From positions 966,679 to 1,030,678 of the forward strand of contig CAJNOP010000035.1 of NCBI GenBank assembly GCA_905250075.1: a DNA stretch of 64,000 bases. Reading direction: 5' to 3'. Made by a program: the position numbers and the translations under genes. Below the pieces are notes generated by a model, which saw only the letters and a list, made by a program, of their open reading frames with translations, had not been told where the DNA came from and did no database searches. This DNA is from Rotaria sp. Silwood1 (Eukaryota > Rotifera > Eurotatoria > Philodinida > Philodinidae). Positions 1 to 11,800 of the stretch are shown here, piece after piece (position 1 is the stretch's first letter; each line of letters opens with the position of its first letter).

Positions 1-3000
1 CATTTTCTGTGTCTTTAACTAATTGTTCATTTCGTTCTAACATTTGTGTTGAACCAAATTTATGTCGATCAACATCTTTTTCAAGTTTTTTAACTTTTGC
101 TTTCCATCTAGAGATTAAAAAAAAGAAATTAAATTAATAAAAAGTTCAGAGCAAAAATAAATTTAACTGTTTAATTGTTTCTTGTGCTTGAATTTTCAAT
201 TCTTCTCGTTGTTGTTCAGAATCAGCTAATTGTTTTTGAGAATTCAATGCTTCTTGTGCATAACGTTCAGCTTCTTGTGTCATTTCTTCTAATTTTTCTA
301 AAGATAATGTTAAATCACGTTGTAATTTTGCATTTTGTCGTTCATAAGTATCACAATTTTCTGTTATTTCTTTTAATTCAAGTAAAGTTTTTGCAATAAG
401 TCTTTCTTTATCATCACATTTTTTTACTAGGACCTTTAAAAAGTAAATAAAATATTTTCAAAAACAAATTATAATTTTAGTAAAATAAACAAATTTATTA
501 ACCTCTAAATGATCCGAAAGTTGTTCACGTTGTCGTTCACTTTTCTCAAGTTCTTTTTTAAATGCAACCATTTCATTTAATGTTGTCGGCTTTGACAGCA
601 TCATTTGTTGTTGAATTAAATAATCATGTTCCAATTGATGACGATCTTGTTCTATGTATGAATTAAATATTTAAATCTTTATAAATATATAGAATAATTA
701 TTTATGTTGTTTTTAAGACTTTCGCCTATGATCTCTTTCAAAAATTCGATTATGTCGAAATTTAAAGTTTATAAAAATGATACTCAATTTCAAAAGGTTT
801 CTTCAGAAGTCATGATGAATTTTCCAATCTCTCTAAGACTACTATCTAAATTCATAGAAGAAATTCTTGACGCAATTTTAGTGATGGCCTATCACCTTGA
901 TATTGATCTCAGAAAGTTCTTCAAGTAAATATACAAAAAAAATGGTTCGCACGTTTCTCCTAAAACTGGTTTTTTGCATAAATTATCAATTTTCTATGTA
1001 ATTTTTACTAGTGAACTCTGATTGTTTTTATTCGATAGATAGATACATTCTCTTTTGGATGAGAGAAAGGGATTTTCTATTTGATTCTCAATAGCAGAGC
1101 TATGATGGGTTTTCTAGGAAAATTTTCTTAAGTTTTTCTTCAATTTTAAGATTTTGTAAGTCATAAAAAAAGAAATAAAATTAAAATTAAAAATAACTTC
1201 TCCTTCATTCGAATTAGCAAGGAGTTCTCTTATAAATAAGAGTAGACAAATTGCTATAGCTTTAAGTATATTGAGCAGCTATTTACATGCGTACAAGTCT
1301 CGTTTTGTACTTTGGCTCTTGGAAATTTCCGTGATGATAAGGTTTAGAGTTATGAAAAGATTTTCATTGATGTACACTCATTAGCCGAGCATCTACAGAA
1401 AGTTTCATAGAAACCCTACGCACTGTATTAAACATCGATTTTATAGTGGGGCGGAAGCAGCCTGAAGCGGATGATTTAATGAAATTTAATATGATCTTAA
1501 AATAAATTATTTGATCTGAACTAAGAATGAGATCACTTTCCAATGAAAATGTATAAATTATCTAGTTTAATGAAATTTGTACCCTCTATAAATACATCTC
1601 AAAATTTCTCAAGTTACATTGAATTTTTTTCGATAGTTATTCATCGCTAGTTCGAACAGAAAAATGATCAGCAATGTTCAAGAACTGAAAAATAGGAATT
1701 CATAAGTTGTGAAGAAATTCTCAACGAAGTTATGATAATTCGTTGGAGGAAACGACAATTTATCGTTAGTTTCTTAAGTGCTACCTTTCATAAAACTCAA
1801 AATAATCATTTTTCTGCAATATTTTCCCTAATCACACATTCATTTTCACATATTTCTTGATGAGTATGAATGTGAAAACAAAGAATATCGTGAATAGTGT
1901 GATGTTTTTTCTTCTAATTTTAGCAATCATGACACTGCGTAGGTATTGTGAAGGAAATTCTATGTCTCACATCCCTCGCTTTTTATCACTTGAGACTCTT
2001 CTCTCATGAATATAACACAATTATTTTTTGCTAAGCTTTTAGATTACATACTCTTATGCTATCGCTTTCTTGTATTGATACTTCTGCAAAGCTTCTGTTA
2101 GCTATATCAAGATGTCCCTTTCTTTACTAAGAATGTACTATATGAATGGACTTTTCTCTCTTTGATTTGATATACTATTTATTAATATTCTCTGCTTGGT
2201 TATTTTTCCAAGCAAACTGTTGAAAGTATTCTGTTTCTTTTTTTTTTCTATTGCTATTCGAATTTATCTAATGCTTCAAACTTTATTCAATAATAAAAAT
2301 CAAACCTGCTCTTCGTCGTCGATTAACTGTTAATGATAATTCTTCATCTCTTTGTTGTTTATCACGTTCTAAATCATTTCTCATTAATTGTTCTTTAAGT
2401 TGTGCTACCTAAAGACATTTAAAAAAAAAAACTCAATTAAAAAATTTTAATAATATATATAATGAAACTATTTAAAATAAAAATAAAATCTACATTATAA
2501 AATATGAAATATAAACTTTCTCTAATCGATTAAATACATTCAATTAGAACTACTAAATTTAAGAGTTTATATTTAATTTATTTATTATTATTATTGAAAT
2601 AATAATTCGAAGGATAAAAATTTTTACCTGTTGTGTTAATAAATTTTTATTAACTTCACTCTCTTCCAATTGTCGTTTAGTATTTTGTAATTGAGATTCA
2701 TACTAATATGAAAAAAATTAATTTTATAAGTTATGATAATAAGAAATAGAAGAGAAAAACAAAATAAAAATAAAAACCATTTGTTTATTTGATTCAGCAA
2801 GTAAAAGTCGAGCTTGTAAAATTTTATCTTCTTCATTATGAATTGGTGTTGTTAAATTTCGTTGTGATTGAAGTTCATTTAATAGTACACGAATATCTCC
2901 TTGTTGTTGTTGATCTTTATCACGTTTTATTTCACGTTCGATTTCTTGTAAACGTCGATCAATACGTGATTGAACAATCTAGTACAAAAAAAATATTTAT

Positions 3001-5128
3001 TGTGAACTATGATTTCTTCATATATTCAATTTTTGTCATTCGTATTCTTATGTAAAAGGAAATATTAGTCATAACTGCTTTCATTTCTATTGGAATCTTT
3101 CTCGAGTTAATAGAGGATAATTTAATTTGTCTTCGCCGTTAGTCACATGTGTAAAATGATTTCAAAACGATACAAAATTTTTTTTCCTAGTAAAATTCAT
3201 AGACTATTAACTGGTAAAAACAATAGTTTCATTTTTGGAATATCGGGTCTACAAAATTGATAATTATGCGAAAAAACAGAAAAATTTCAATTTTTCTAAA
3301 CAAAATATTCTCTATCTACACTCAACAGAGATCTTTCAGAGTTTGTGTATGATATGAATCATTGTTTAAGTCTACTGATGAATTAGATATATTTTGAAAG
3401 CCGTTTGCGATAACTTAGCGAATTACACATACTAATATATACAAACAACCATTGAACCATTAGCTGAAGAATAATCCAAAAATAATGTTAATATATTCAT
3501 TATAAACCTCAGCTCATAAGAATTTGAAATAGTTATTTATTATGACTTAACTCTCTTCAGAAGTTATGAAGCCGTTCAAAACAAAGTAGATGCTTATTTA
3601 ATAAGATAAACCAAACACAATTAATTTTTATCGACTCACTCTTTCCTTTTTTCTGTTACTATCATAACATGGTATTGATGTTGCTTTTGCTCACTCAACA
3701 ATATAATCAAAGAAAACAAAAATCCAAGATTAGTATGTGATTCAACTATCGTTCTTCATCACACAGTCATTGGAACAAGCAAATAGTACAACATTAAAAA
3801 AATGGGCACTCGGTAAATCAGACCACATCATTAACAATATTAGACAAACTTAATACACTACTTAGAAAATTATGTTAATCGTGACTGTTTTAGAATTGCT
3901 CTTGGAAGGTAAATGGTTAAGTATAACAATTAGAACTGTATTCTTTCGTGTAACACTTAAGAATCATTTGAAATAATTTTAATGATATGCAGAGTGATAA
4001 AGAATATACCTTGAACATATTGAATTTATTTTAAGATCTTTCTTTTTTTGTCGGTATTGACACTTTATTTCTCTTATGTTATAAAAAATGATTTTTCTTT
4101 CACAAAATGAATAATCTTTAATTAAAGTTTGAGTCATTTTTTTTTTGCAAAAAAAAACATCAGAACATGAATATAATAGCTTCTAAAGAGTATTACAGTC
4201 ATAAGTATGCGTGACTGTAACTCTCATGATGTATATATACGTAACAATATTACATAAATATTAAGCATTCCAATTTAACATTCATTGTTAAAAGCTCAGA
4301 TAGAATTAGCTATGATATAATTTTAAGAAAAAAATAAAAAAAAAATTCTAATGTCAAACCTCTTCAACTAGTGGATCTTGTTTGGATAGAAATGAGTCAT
4401 TTACATCAGCATCATCACTGTCATTTCTATAAATATATATTAAATTAAATATCTAAAGAAAATATATATTTTTTTTGTTTTTGTTTACAAATTTAATGAT
4501 TCTTTTTGTTGTTCATGTTTTGATGAGGTTGTTTTACTAATTTCATGTTTAAGTCTTCCATGTTCAGTTGATAATGATTGAAGTTCATTATTAAGAGTAT
4601 GTAATGAACGTCCAATAACATCATCATTAAAACGAACACCTTTACTACTGTTATTTCGTTGATGATTCGATGATGATGTTGTTGTTGTTGTACGTCGTGA
4701 ACCTGTTGTTGTTTGTTCTTGATCATAATCTATTTAGATTTTTTAATAGAAATATTAATGATTTCTATGACAAGAGAAAAATTATTTACTTGAGTCAAAT
4801 GTTGAGAGAAGTCCATCACTTGTATTACCATTATTACGAAACTGAATATTCAAAATAAAGAAAAAAAAACAAACAAATAATTATTTACTGTATCTAATAA
4901 AGATGTTGATGTTGGTTGTTGAATTTGTTTTAATAATTCAAAATTTTGTTGTGCATGTCGTAAATTATTTTCGGTATTCTAAATTAATAAAAGAAATAGT
5001 CAATATATGAAATAAATTTTTCGTTTTTACTATTTTTAATTTACAATTAATGCTGTATTTAAATGACGGATCTTGTCAGTCGATTCAAAATTTGTATTTG
5101 GTAATTGTCGTTTGGATGATGAACTCAT
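1..5128 (-). CDS. CEP128: CEP128-like centriolar coiled-coil protein (3' part outside window)
   Basis: CEP128 is a coiled-coil protein of the mother centriole and subdistal appendages. The ATG is at 5128-5126, giving MSSSSKRQLPNTNFES. Minus-strand exons, joined by GT-AG sites with matching phase, are 5128-5045, 4978-4889, 4841-4790, 4729-4489, 4428-4361, about 2979-2779, 2702-2629, 2409-2310, 652-507, 433-170 and 108 leftwards past base 1. The product is rich in E, K, Q and L with heptad-like spacing. Landmarks that fit CEP128 order are a GVRF motif followed by a short helical segment (SLHTLNNELQSLSTEHGRL), then RIDRRLQEIEREIKRDK, then QREELKIQAQETI followed by WKAKVKKLEKDV. Two introns are unusually long: 653-2309, and 2980-4360. 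Coiled coils are easy to misassign, so rootletin-like or other centrosomal families remain possible. The motif order makes CEP128 the best call. Confidence 0.72.
653..2309 (-). other. Long CEP128 intron
   Basis: No coding match or clear transposon ends were found in these 1.66 kb. It contains a short hairpin near 2195 (GCTTGG, AT-rich loop, CCAAGC) and scattered poly-T tracts. Open frames inside it look like chance frames. Confidence 0.5.
2980..4360 (-). other. Long CEP128 intron
   Basis: About 1.38 kb between CEP128 exons 5 and 6. It is AT-rich, with no recognisable coding exon, terminal inverted repeats or RNA gene. Confidence 0.5.
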
Positions 5129-5833
5129 TTCTCCTTAATTTTTCTTCTTCTCTTTCTTCTTTTCACTGTCTAGGTCTTTGCCTTCATCAATTGTTCATGC
5201 ATTTATTTCATTTTCTAGTTACCTAGGAATATTCTTCATGATCTTTATAAAATTCATTATTTTCTTATTACATTTCAAGTAGGAAAAATTAAAATTTCAT
5301 CTTATTGAGCAAGAAACTAGTTATCTACATGAAATTTTAAGCTAAAAGGAAATTTCAAAATATATAATTACTCAATAAAGAAACAAAAGATGTCACTGTT
5401 TTTCAATCTTATTGGTTTTATATTATCGAAAAAGAGAACATTAAGTAGGCAAACAAGAGAATAGGAGTGAGTGCGCAACACACTGCTAGAATGTCTTCCG
5501 AGAAAATATGTTTTAAACATACAATTATTCATGAGATTGTTGTTTTTTTCTCACACCGAGAAAATATGATGAACTCTATATAAAATACTGTTACGAGAAT
5601 ATTTAAATATCATAAAAAAGAAAAATTTAAACAGTTATCTGTTTTTTATTTTTCATTTTCTCACATATATAATGAATAAATAAAAAAAAACAACCGATAA
5701 ATGACTCATGAACAAGTAATCAACAGTAAACGATAGAGATCAACGATTTCTTTTACTATTACGAAATATTGAAATCCTTTATATACTTCAGATTTTTATT
5801 TTTGACTCATTATATATACATACATTTGTAATA
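5129..5833. promoter_or_regulatory. Divergent intergenic region CEP128 / TUT4-7
   Basis: The 705 bases separate two divergently transcribed genes, so both promoters should lie here. A purine-rich run (pyrimidine-rich on the plus strand, about 5135-5165) lies just upstream of the CEP128 start. No TATA box with convincing spacing or other motif could be assigned. Confidence 0.4.
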
Positions 5834-8800
5834 ATGAATGATCCATCAAAAAAACGTGGTCATCTGGCAAATAATACATTACATAATTTAGTTCGATCAA
5901 ATGTAGAAAAAAATAATAAAAATCATCGTCCACAAATACAAACATTTTTAAATAATACAACAGAAAATAGAACAAATTCATTTCAACAACAAAAACAAAA
6001 TTCTATTCAAAATGGTACATCAACACCAAAACCATTACTTGATTGTTTAAAACCTGGACCATTATTAACATCAAAACCATATGAAAAATCAATATCACAA
6101 CGACGTAGAAAAAATAAACCATTTGATCGTGAAAATCTTGGTAGAAATATTTTTTTTTTATTTTTAAACTTGTATTTATTTAATGAAAACTATTCTTTAT
6201 ATTTCTATTAGATCGTATTGATGATGATCAAGTTAATAATTCTAATATTTCACAAGAAAAAGTAAGATGAAAATGAAAACAATATTTAATTATTAATCAA
6301 AAATTTAGATTGATATTGATCGTTCAACGATTGATATTCGTAAACCAACACCTGAACATTTATCAGCATTAGAAAAAACATTTCAAAAAATTCTTACAGA
6401 ACGTTGTTTATCTTATAATAGTCTTCAGCAACGACAGTTAGTCTATACGAACTTACATCAACTTATTACTAATGCACGAACAGGTAATTTCCATTTTGCA
6501 TTATAATATAAGTATAGAGTAGAATTGATTTGTCATAGTCTTTCATCGACATTCTATGTATATTTTTTTTTAATGCATTAATTTTTCAAGACACTTTTTT
6601 TATATCTATTTTCGTCAATTTTACCATGAGGAAGAAAAAAAAATATTCGCAAAATATAATTTATTTTGTTCGTCCTTTTCATTTGAATTAGCCAAGCGAA
6701 ACAGTATAGACGGTAATATAACACGAGAAAATATAGACGCTATAATTGAAAAAGCATGAGGGGATGAATAAAATAACGTGTATTTACTAGAATTATGATT
6801 TATATAGAATGAACTAATTTAACTAATTCTTTATTTGTTTTCTAAATTTAGATTGTCAAATAAATTTATATGGTTCTATATATTTCGAATGTTGTTTGGA
6901 AAAACCAGGTATTATGGATATTGATGTACAATTTAAAGAAATATCACAATATGATACACTTAAAGAATTACTTGATATAATTAAAAAAAGTGGTATGTTT
7001 TCTCAATTAATACAAAATAAAATAAAATAATATATATTTATAATATAGATCTATATAAAGAAGCTAAAATTGATACTGAACATAAACCATCATGTATTCA
7101 TTTAATAATAAAAGAACCGAATATGCGTGTTAAAATAACTTCAGGTTATAATCGTGGTTTATTTTTATCAAAATTAATTCGACTTTATATTAAATTTGAT
7201 CAACGTGTTATTAAATTACTTCGATTATTTCGAATACTTACAAAAGTTTGTTTAAATTAGTTTCTTTTTTTTTTTATTAAAAAACATAATTTATTTATTA
7301 TTTTTCTAGACGTGCAATATTGATAAACCAGAATTAGGAACACTTCATCCAGTTGTTTTTCATATAATGGTTATTCATTTTCTTCAACAACTTGATCAAC
7401 CTGTTTTACCATGTCTTCATGAATATGTACGATTTCCTATAGGATTTTTTTTTTCTTTTAATAACAGGTGATCGAAGAGTATTCATACAAGATGTATGCT
7501 TACATTTGACTCATGAGAAAATATTTTCAATCAGTGAAAAGCTATGAATTAGAACTAAAATTTCATGTTCTTTTCAAATATGAGTTTAGAAATTTTCTCG
7601 TAATTTTTGTTCGAAGGTGTGAATCTTCTTTCCAAGCGCATCAGTACGCTCATATCAACATTTCCACCCTACTTGTTTATGTTGATCTCTTTGAAAGTAT
7701 TATAGAAGAGTCAAAATACTATAGGTCATAACGAGAGTTTAAATATGAACTTAAAAATATTGTGTCTACTTTTGGTCAAGAGTAGTGAGTGACTCTTTTT
7801 TTTTTTTACAAAACCTAAAAGATTATTTTTCAAATAAATTCCTTTTCTACTTCACTAGTCTCGAACAAAAACTGAGGCAATACTTCTACGTTCATATTCG
7901 AAAAGAGAACAAAATTCTGTTTCTAATATGTAGCTTTTAACTTGTCAGAAACACTTTCTCAGAGGTTAAATGTGAACAAACATCCTGTCTAAAAACTCTT
8001 CGATCACTTGTTAAATTGAATAAAAAAGAAAAAAAACAACCATTGAATTTATAGGCTTATGGAATTGATCGTGTGCCTATAACATTAAATGAAAATCAAT
8101 ATTCAAAATTTTTTAATGTTTGTGAAAAATATTCACATGAATGGAAATCAAAAAATACAACTAGTGTTGAAATGCTTTTTTTACAATTACTTTCGTATTA
8201 TGTTAAAACATTTAGTTCAAAACAATTTGTTGTTTCAATACAAACCAGAATGCCTGTCATGAAAATTGATAAAAATTGGCGTAGTAGAAAATTACTTGTT
8301 GAAGGTAAATTTATTTTGAAAAATAATAGAAATATTAAGATAATTTTTCTTAATTTTGATTAACATTTTAAATATGAAAAGAAACGAAAAATTCATAGTT
8401 ATATATCATAGAGGCTTTCATATGAAAGTAAGTTCTTGAAATTGATTTTTTTGCATATTCATTATAAAAGTTCAAAAAGCAGTTTTTTCGAATGATTTGT
8501 TAGAGAAAATAAAAAAGTATATGAATATGCAATCTTTGCTATGATATAGATACCTGCTCTTAAAAACAAATCAAAAAAGAAATTTTCTCAATAGTACATA
8601 AAAGATTATAGAAATGATTTAGTGTTCGCCAATTTTGACATAAATATTTTGATGTATATTATTTCATGTCGGTAAACTTAGACAAAAACTTTCTATGTTC
8701 TTAAATTGATAAGAAATTCGGAACTTGTATTGAATGCTATATCATTGTTGTTTTATTTTTGTTGTTCATGCCATAACACAGATCGATTCAAATGAAAATA

Positions 8801-11800
8801 GTTCGAAAGTTAGATTTTGTCGGTTGTTGTTTGTATTGATCTATTTGGTTGTAAAAAAAGTTTTTCATGATGTAAAATTGAATAATTTTCAATAGAAGTG
8901 TTTGAGTAATCTTACAAGAATAAAATATATCTTCATTTAACTACTCAATAATCTTGATATCTACTAAAAAAAAAGAGAGTTGTTTCGGGATAAGAATTAT
9001 CGTTTAATGTCGAATGTCTTTTATAATAGGAAATATTGAATTATAAACATATGCTCTTGAATTTTTCAGAGACCACCCATAAAAGATGTCTAAGAAGAGG
9101 AAGGAGGAGGAATGGAGTCAAACAATGGGATTATTACTTATAGATCTATTATGAATGATCTCCACAGGTGCAGAATCTTCCAAAAAATAAAAAATTTCTT
9201 CCCCTTCCGCGGAAATTTTCTCCAAAACTTTTCCTAAGCTGTTTTTTCTTCACCGTTCACAGACCAACTTTATTTGTCACAAAATATAAGTAAAAGAAAG
9301 CATGGCAATATTTTGTTCTGTTCGTACAACATACGAATTCTTTCTACTTGTTCTTTTCTTAAGCGGTTCAAAAGAACTGAACCAGGTGAAACTAATTTGA
9401 ATAGACGATGTTGTTCTGTTTTTTTTTTGAAGAAAATCCAATATTTGTCCTTCAGTTAAAAGAAATAGTTGTTGAGACAGGACTAAAAAACCAACACAAC
9501 ATATAGGAAAATAACTAGCATATAATGGAATTATCCATGTTGGACAAATCCTTAACATTCCTTCTTTCGGCCACGATACAGTTCAGCAAGCGATAAAAGG
9601 GTGCAAAGAAATCTGTGGGAAAAAGAATTGCCAAGATGTCATACTTCGATAGCAATGTGTGTGTTCTTGACAAGATCAAGAGCAGAGCATACAAGTAAAG
9701 CGAAAAACTCGAAAGAAGAAATTATATCCTGTAACAGTTAATTATGACGAGACCAAGCTTTTCCCTTCTAATAGTTTTTCAAAATTTCCCCGAGTAATGC
9801 AATTTTTCAAAAAATTTCCCCCTCCCGCGCGGGGGCGCACGAGGAAGATTCTGCACCTCTGGTTTTCCCAGACTAAATATTGTCGATATTGACTTACTTC
9901 AATCATAGTCTATGTATTAGTTTGCATTACAAAGACTCCTAAAAAGGACTAGATAAGAGTGATGACTGTGCGTGATTTGAACAAAACCGCTTCAACATTT
10001 GCTGAAATCCTACAGTGAAATTCGTATATTCGGTTCTTTCACCAATACGAAATAAGCCTGGTTCCTATGATATTATGCAGTTTTTTTCTTATTGAGATTT
10101 TACATTAAACAATGATTGCATTTTTTGATCTTAAAAATATTGTTAGTTTAGTGTACTAATAATAATACTAGAACAGATCAAGAACATAAATAATATAAGA
10201 GATTATCGTATCTAATCTCTTGCATATATCATACGATTAAATTTCTGTATTTATTTAATTAAGTTTCTTATTAAATTTCAATAGATCCAACTGATATAAA
10301 ACGAAGTTTATGTCAAACAATGCAATCAATGCGTTCAATTGATTATTTTCGTAGTACGTTAAATGCTGCATTGAATTATTTTGCTCGAAAACAAAAAAAT
10401 TTGAGAACAACAAGTTCAAATCAATGTTCAATTGAAAATAATGATGGTGATTTAATCGAAATACTTCCTAATGATGTAAATGGTATTCCAACAAATGAAC
10501 CATCTAATTTATTACATAATTCATATAGATTATTTTATAAACGTTTACCACCAACAGTTGTACGTGATGCTAATATAAAACAAGGTCGTGTACGAGAATA
10601 TTATAAACGAATATATGATAATAAAAATAATAAATTACCTAAACCTATTATTCAATTAAATATTTCAAATGATAAATTAGATAATTTAGTTGATAATGAT
10701 ATTCAAGAAGCATTTCAACATGATCTTGAAAATAATTTTGAAGTTATGGATGAAAATGATGATGATGAAAATGAAAATCATGCACATTTATTACAAAGAA
10801 TAAATTCAAATGAAGATGATTATGAACAATTTTTAAATGATAGTTTACAACAGATTAGTATTGAAGAACAACAACAACAAGAATCAATGTTAGTCAAAAA
10901 AAAATAAAATTTATTTCTAAAATGCAATACTTTTATAAAAAAAAAAGAAATTTCGTCTATGAATAGAAAAAATTGATTTAGTGAAAAATATTTTAAGAGA
11001 AGAGAAGATATATATCTCAATATTCTCTATTGACAGACGAAATATCATTGAAAATAGAAATCCCTATGTAAAATAATTCATTCGTACAAACATTAATGCT
11101 GCTTTTTTTTTAGTCATGAAGAATCTCCAACAACTGAAGAAGAGCAACAATCAATTGACGATGAATCACCAACAATAATGACTGATGCTCAGCAAGGTAT
11201 CTTAAGCACATATGACGAAAAACAATTCAATAAAGATAATAATATTAGTAATCAGAACTCCGCGTGGGATGCAACAAAACATCCTATCCCATGCAAGGTT
11301 ATGAAAATATTTCATCCCATGAAATGTAGCAAACATCCTATCATGATGAACGTCTTTTGCAACACCCTTTTTTCTATTAAGAATAACTACATCGTTTCGA
11401 AGTATATTGTCTTTCTTGCCGACATGTGAACTTAGTTATGGTTAAATTACGAAATATAAAATAGAATGATGTAAAATTTGGTAGTATCAAGAGAAACGAT
11501 GAATGTGTTCAAAAAGTTCTTTTTCGATATTTGACAAGGGTGAAGTGCCTTCGAATGAATAGGATGGAACAGAAGAGTTTCCATTCTAATGAGACGAAGT
11601 ACTTGAAGATATTCTCATCTCACACTGGATAGCAAAGTTTTGAGGACAGCCCCATTCCACATGACATAGTTCATCCCATGAGATGATTTTTTTTTGTCGT
11701 TCCACGCAGGTGACCCTGGTAACATTAATATAAACGAAATTGATATAGAGAATTTTATTCTAAATATTATTAAAAAAATAGAGACATATTTTATAAAGAG

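Noticed and set aside
9274..9558. Open frames on both strands in the 0.7-kb intronic element
   Set aside because: The overlapping opposite-strand frames have no recognisable domain; the element appears non-coding.
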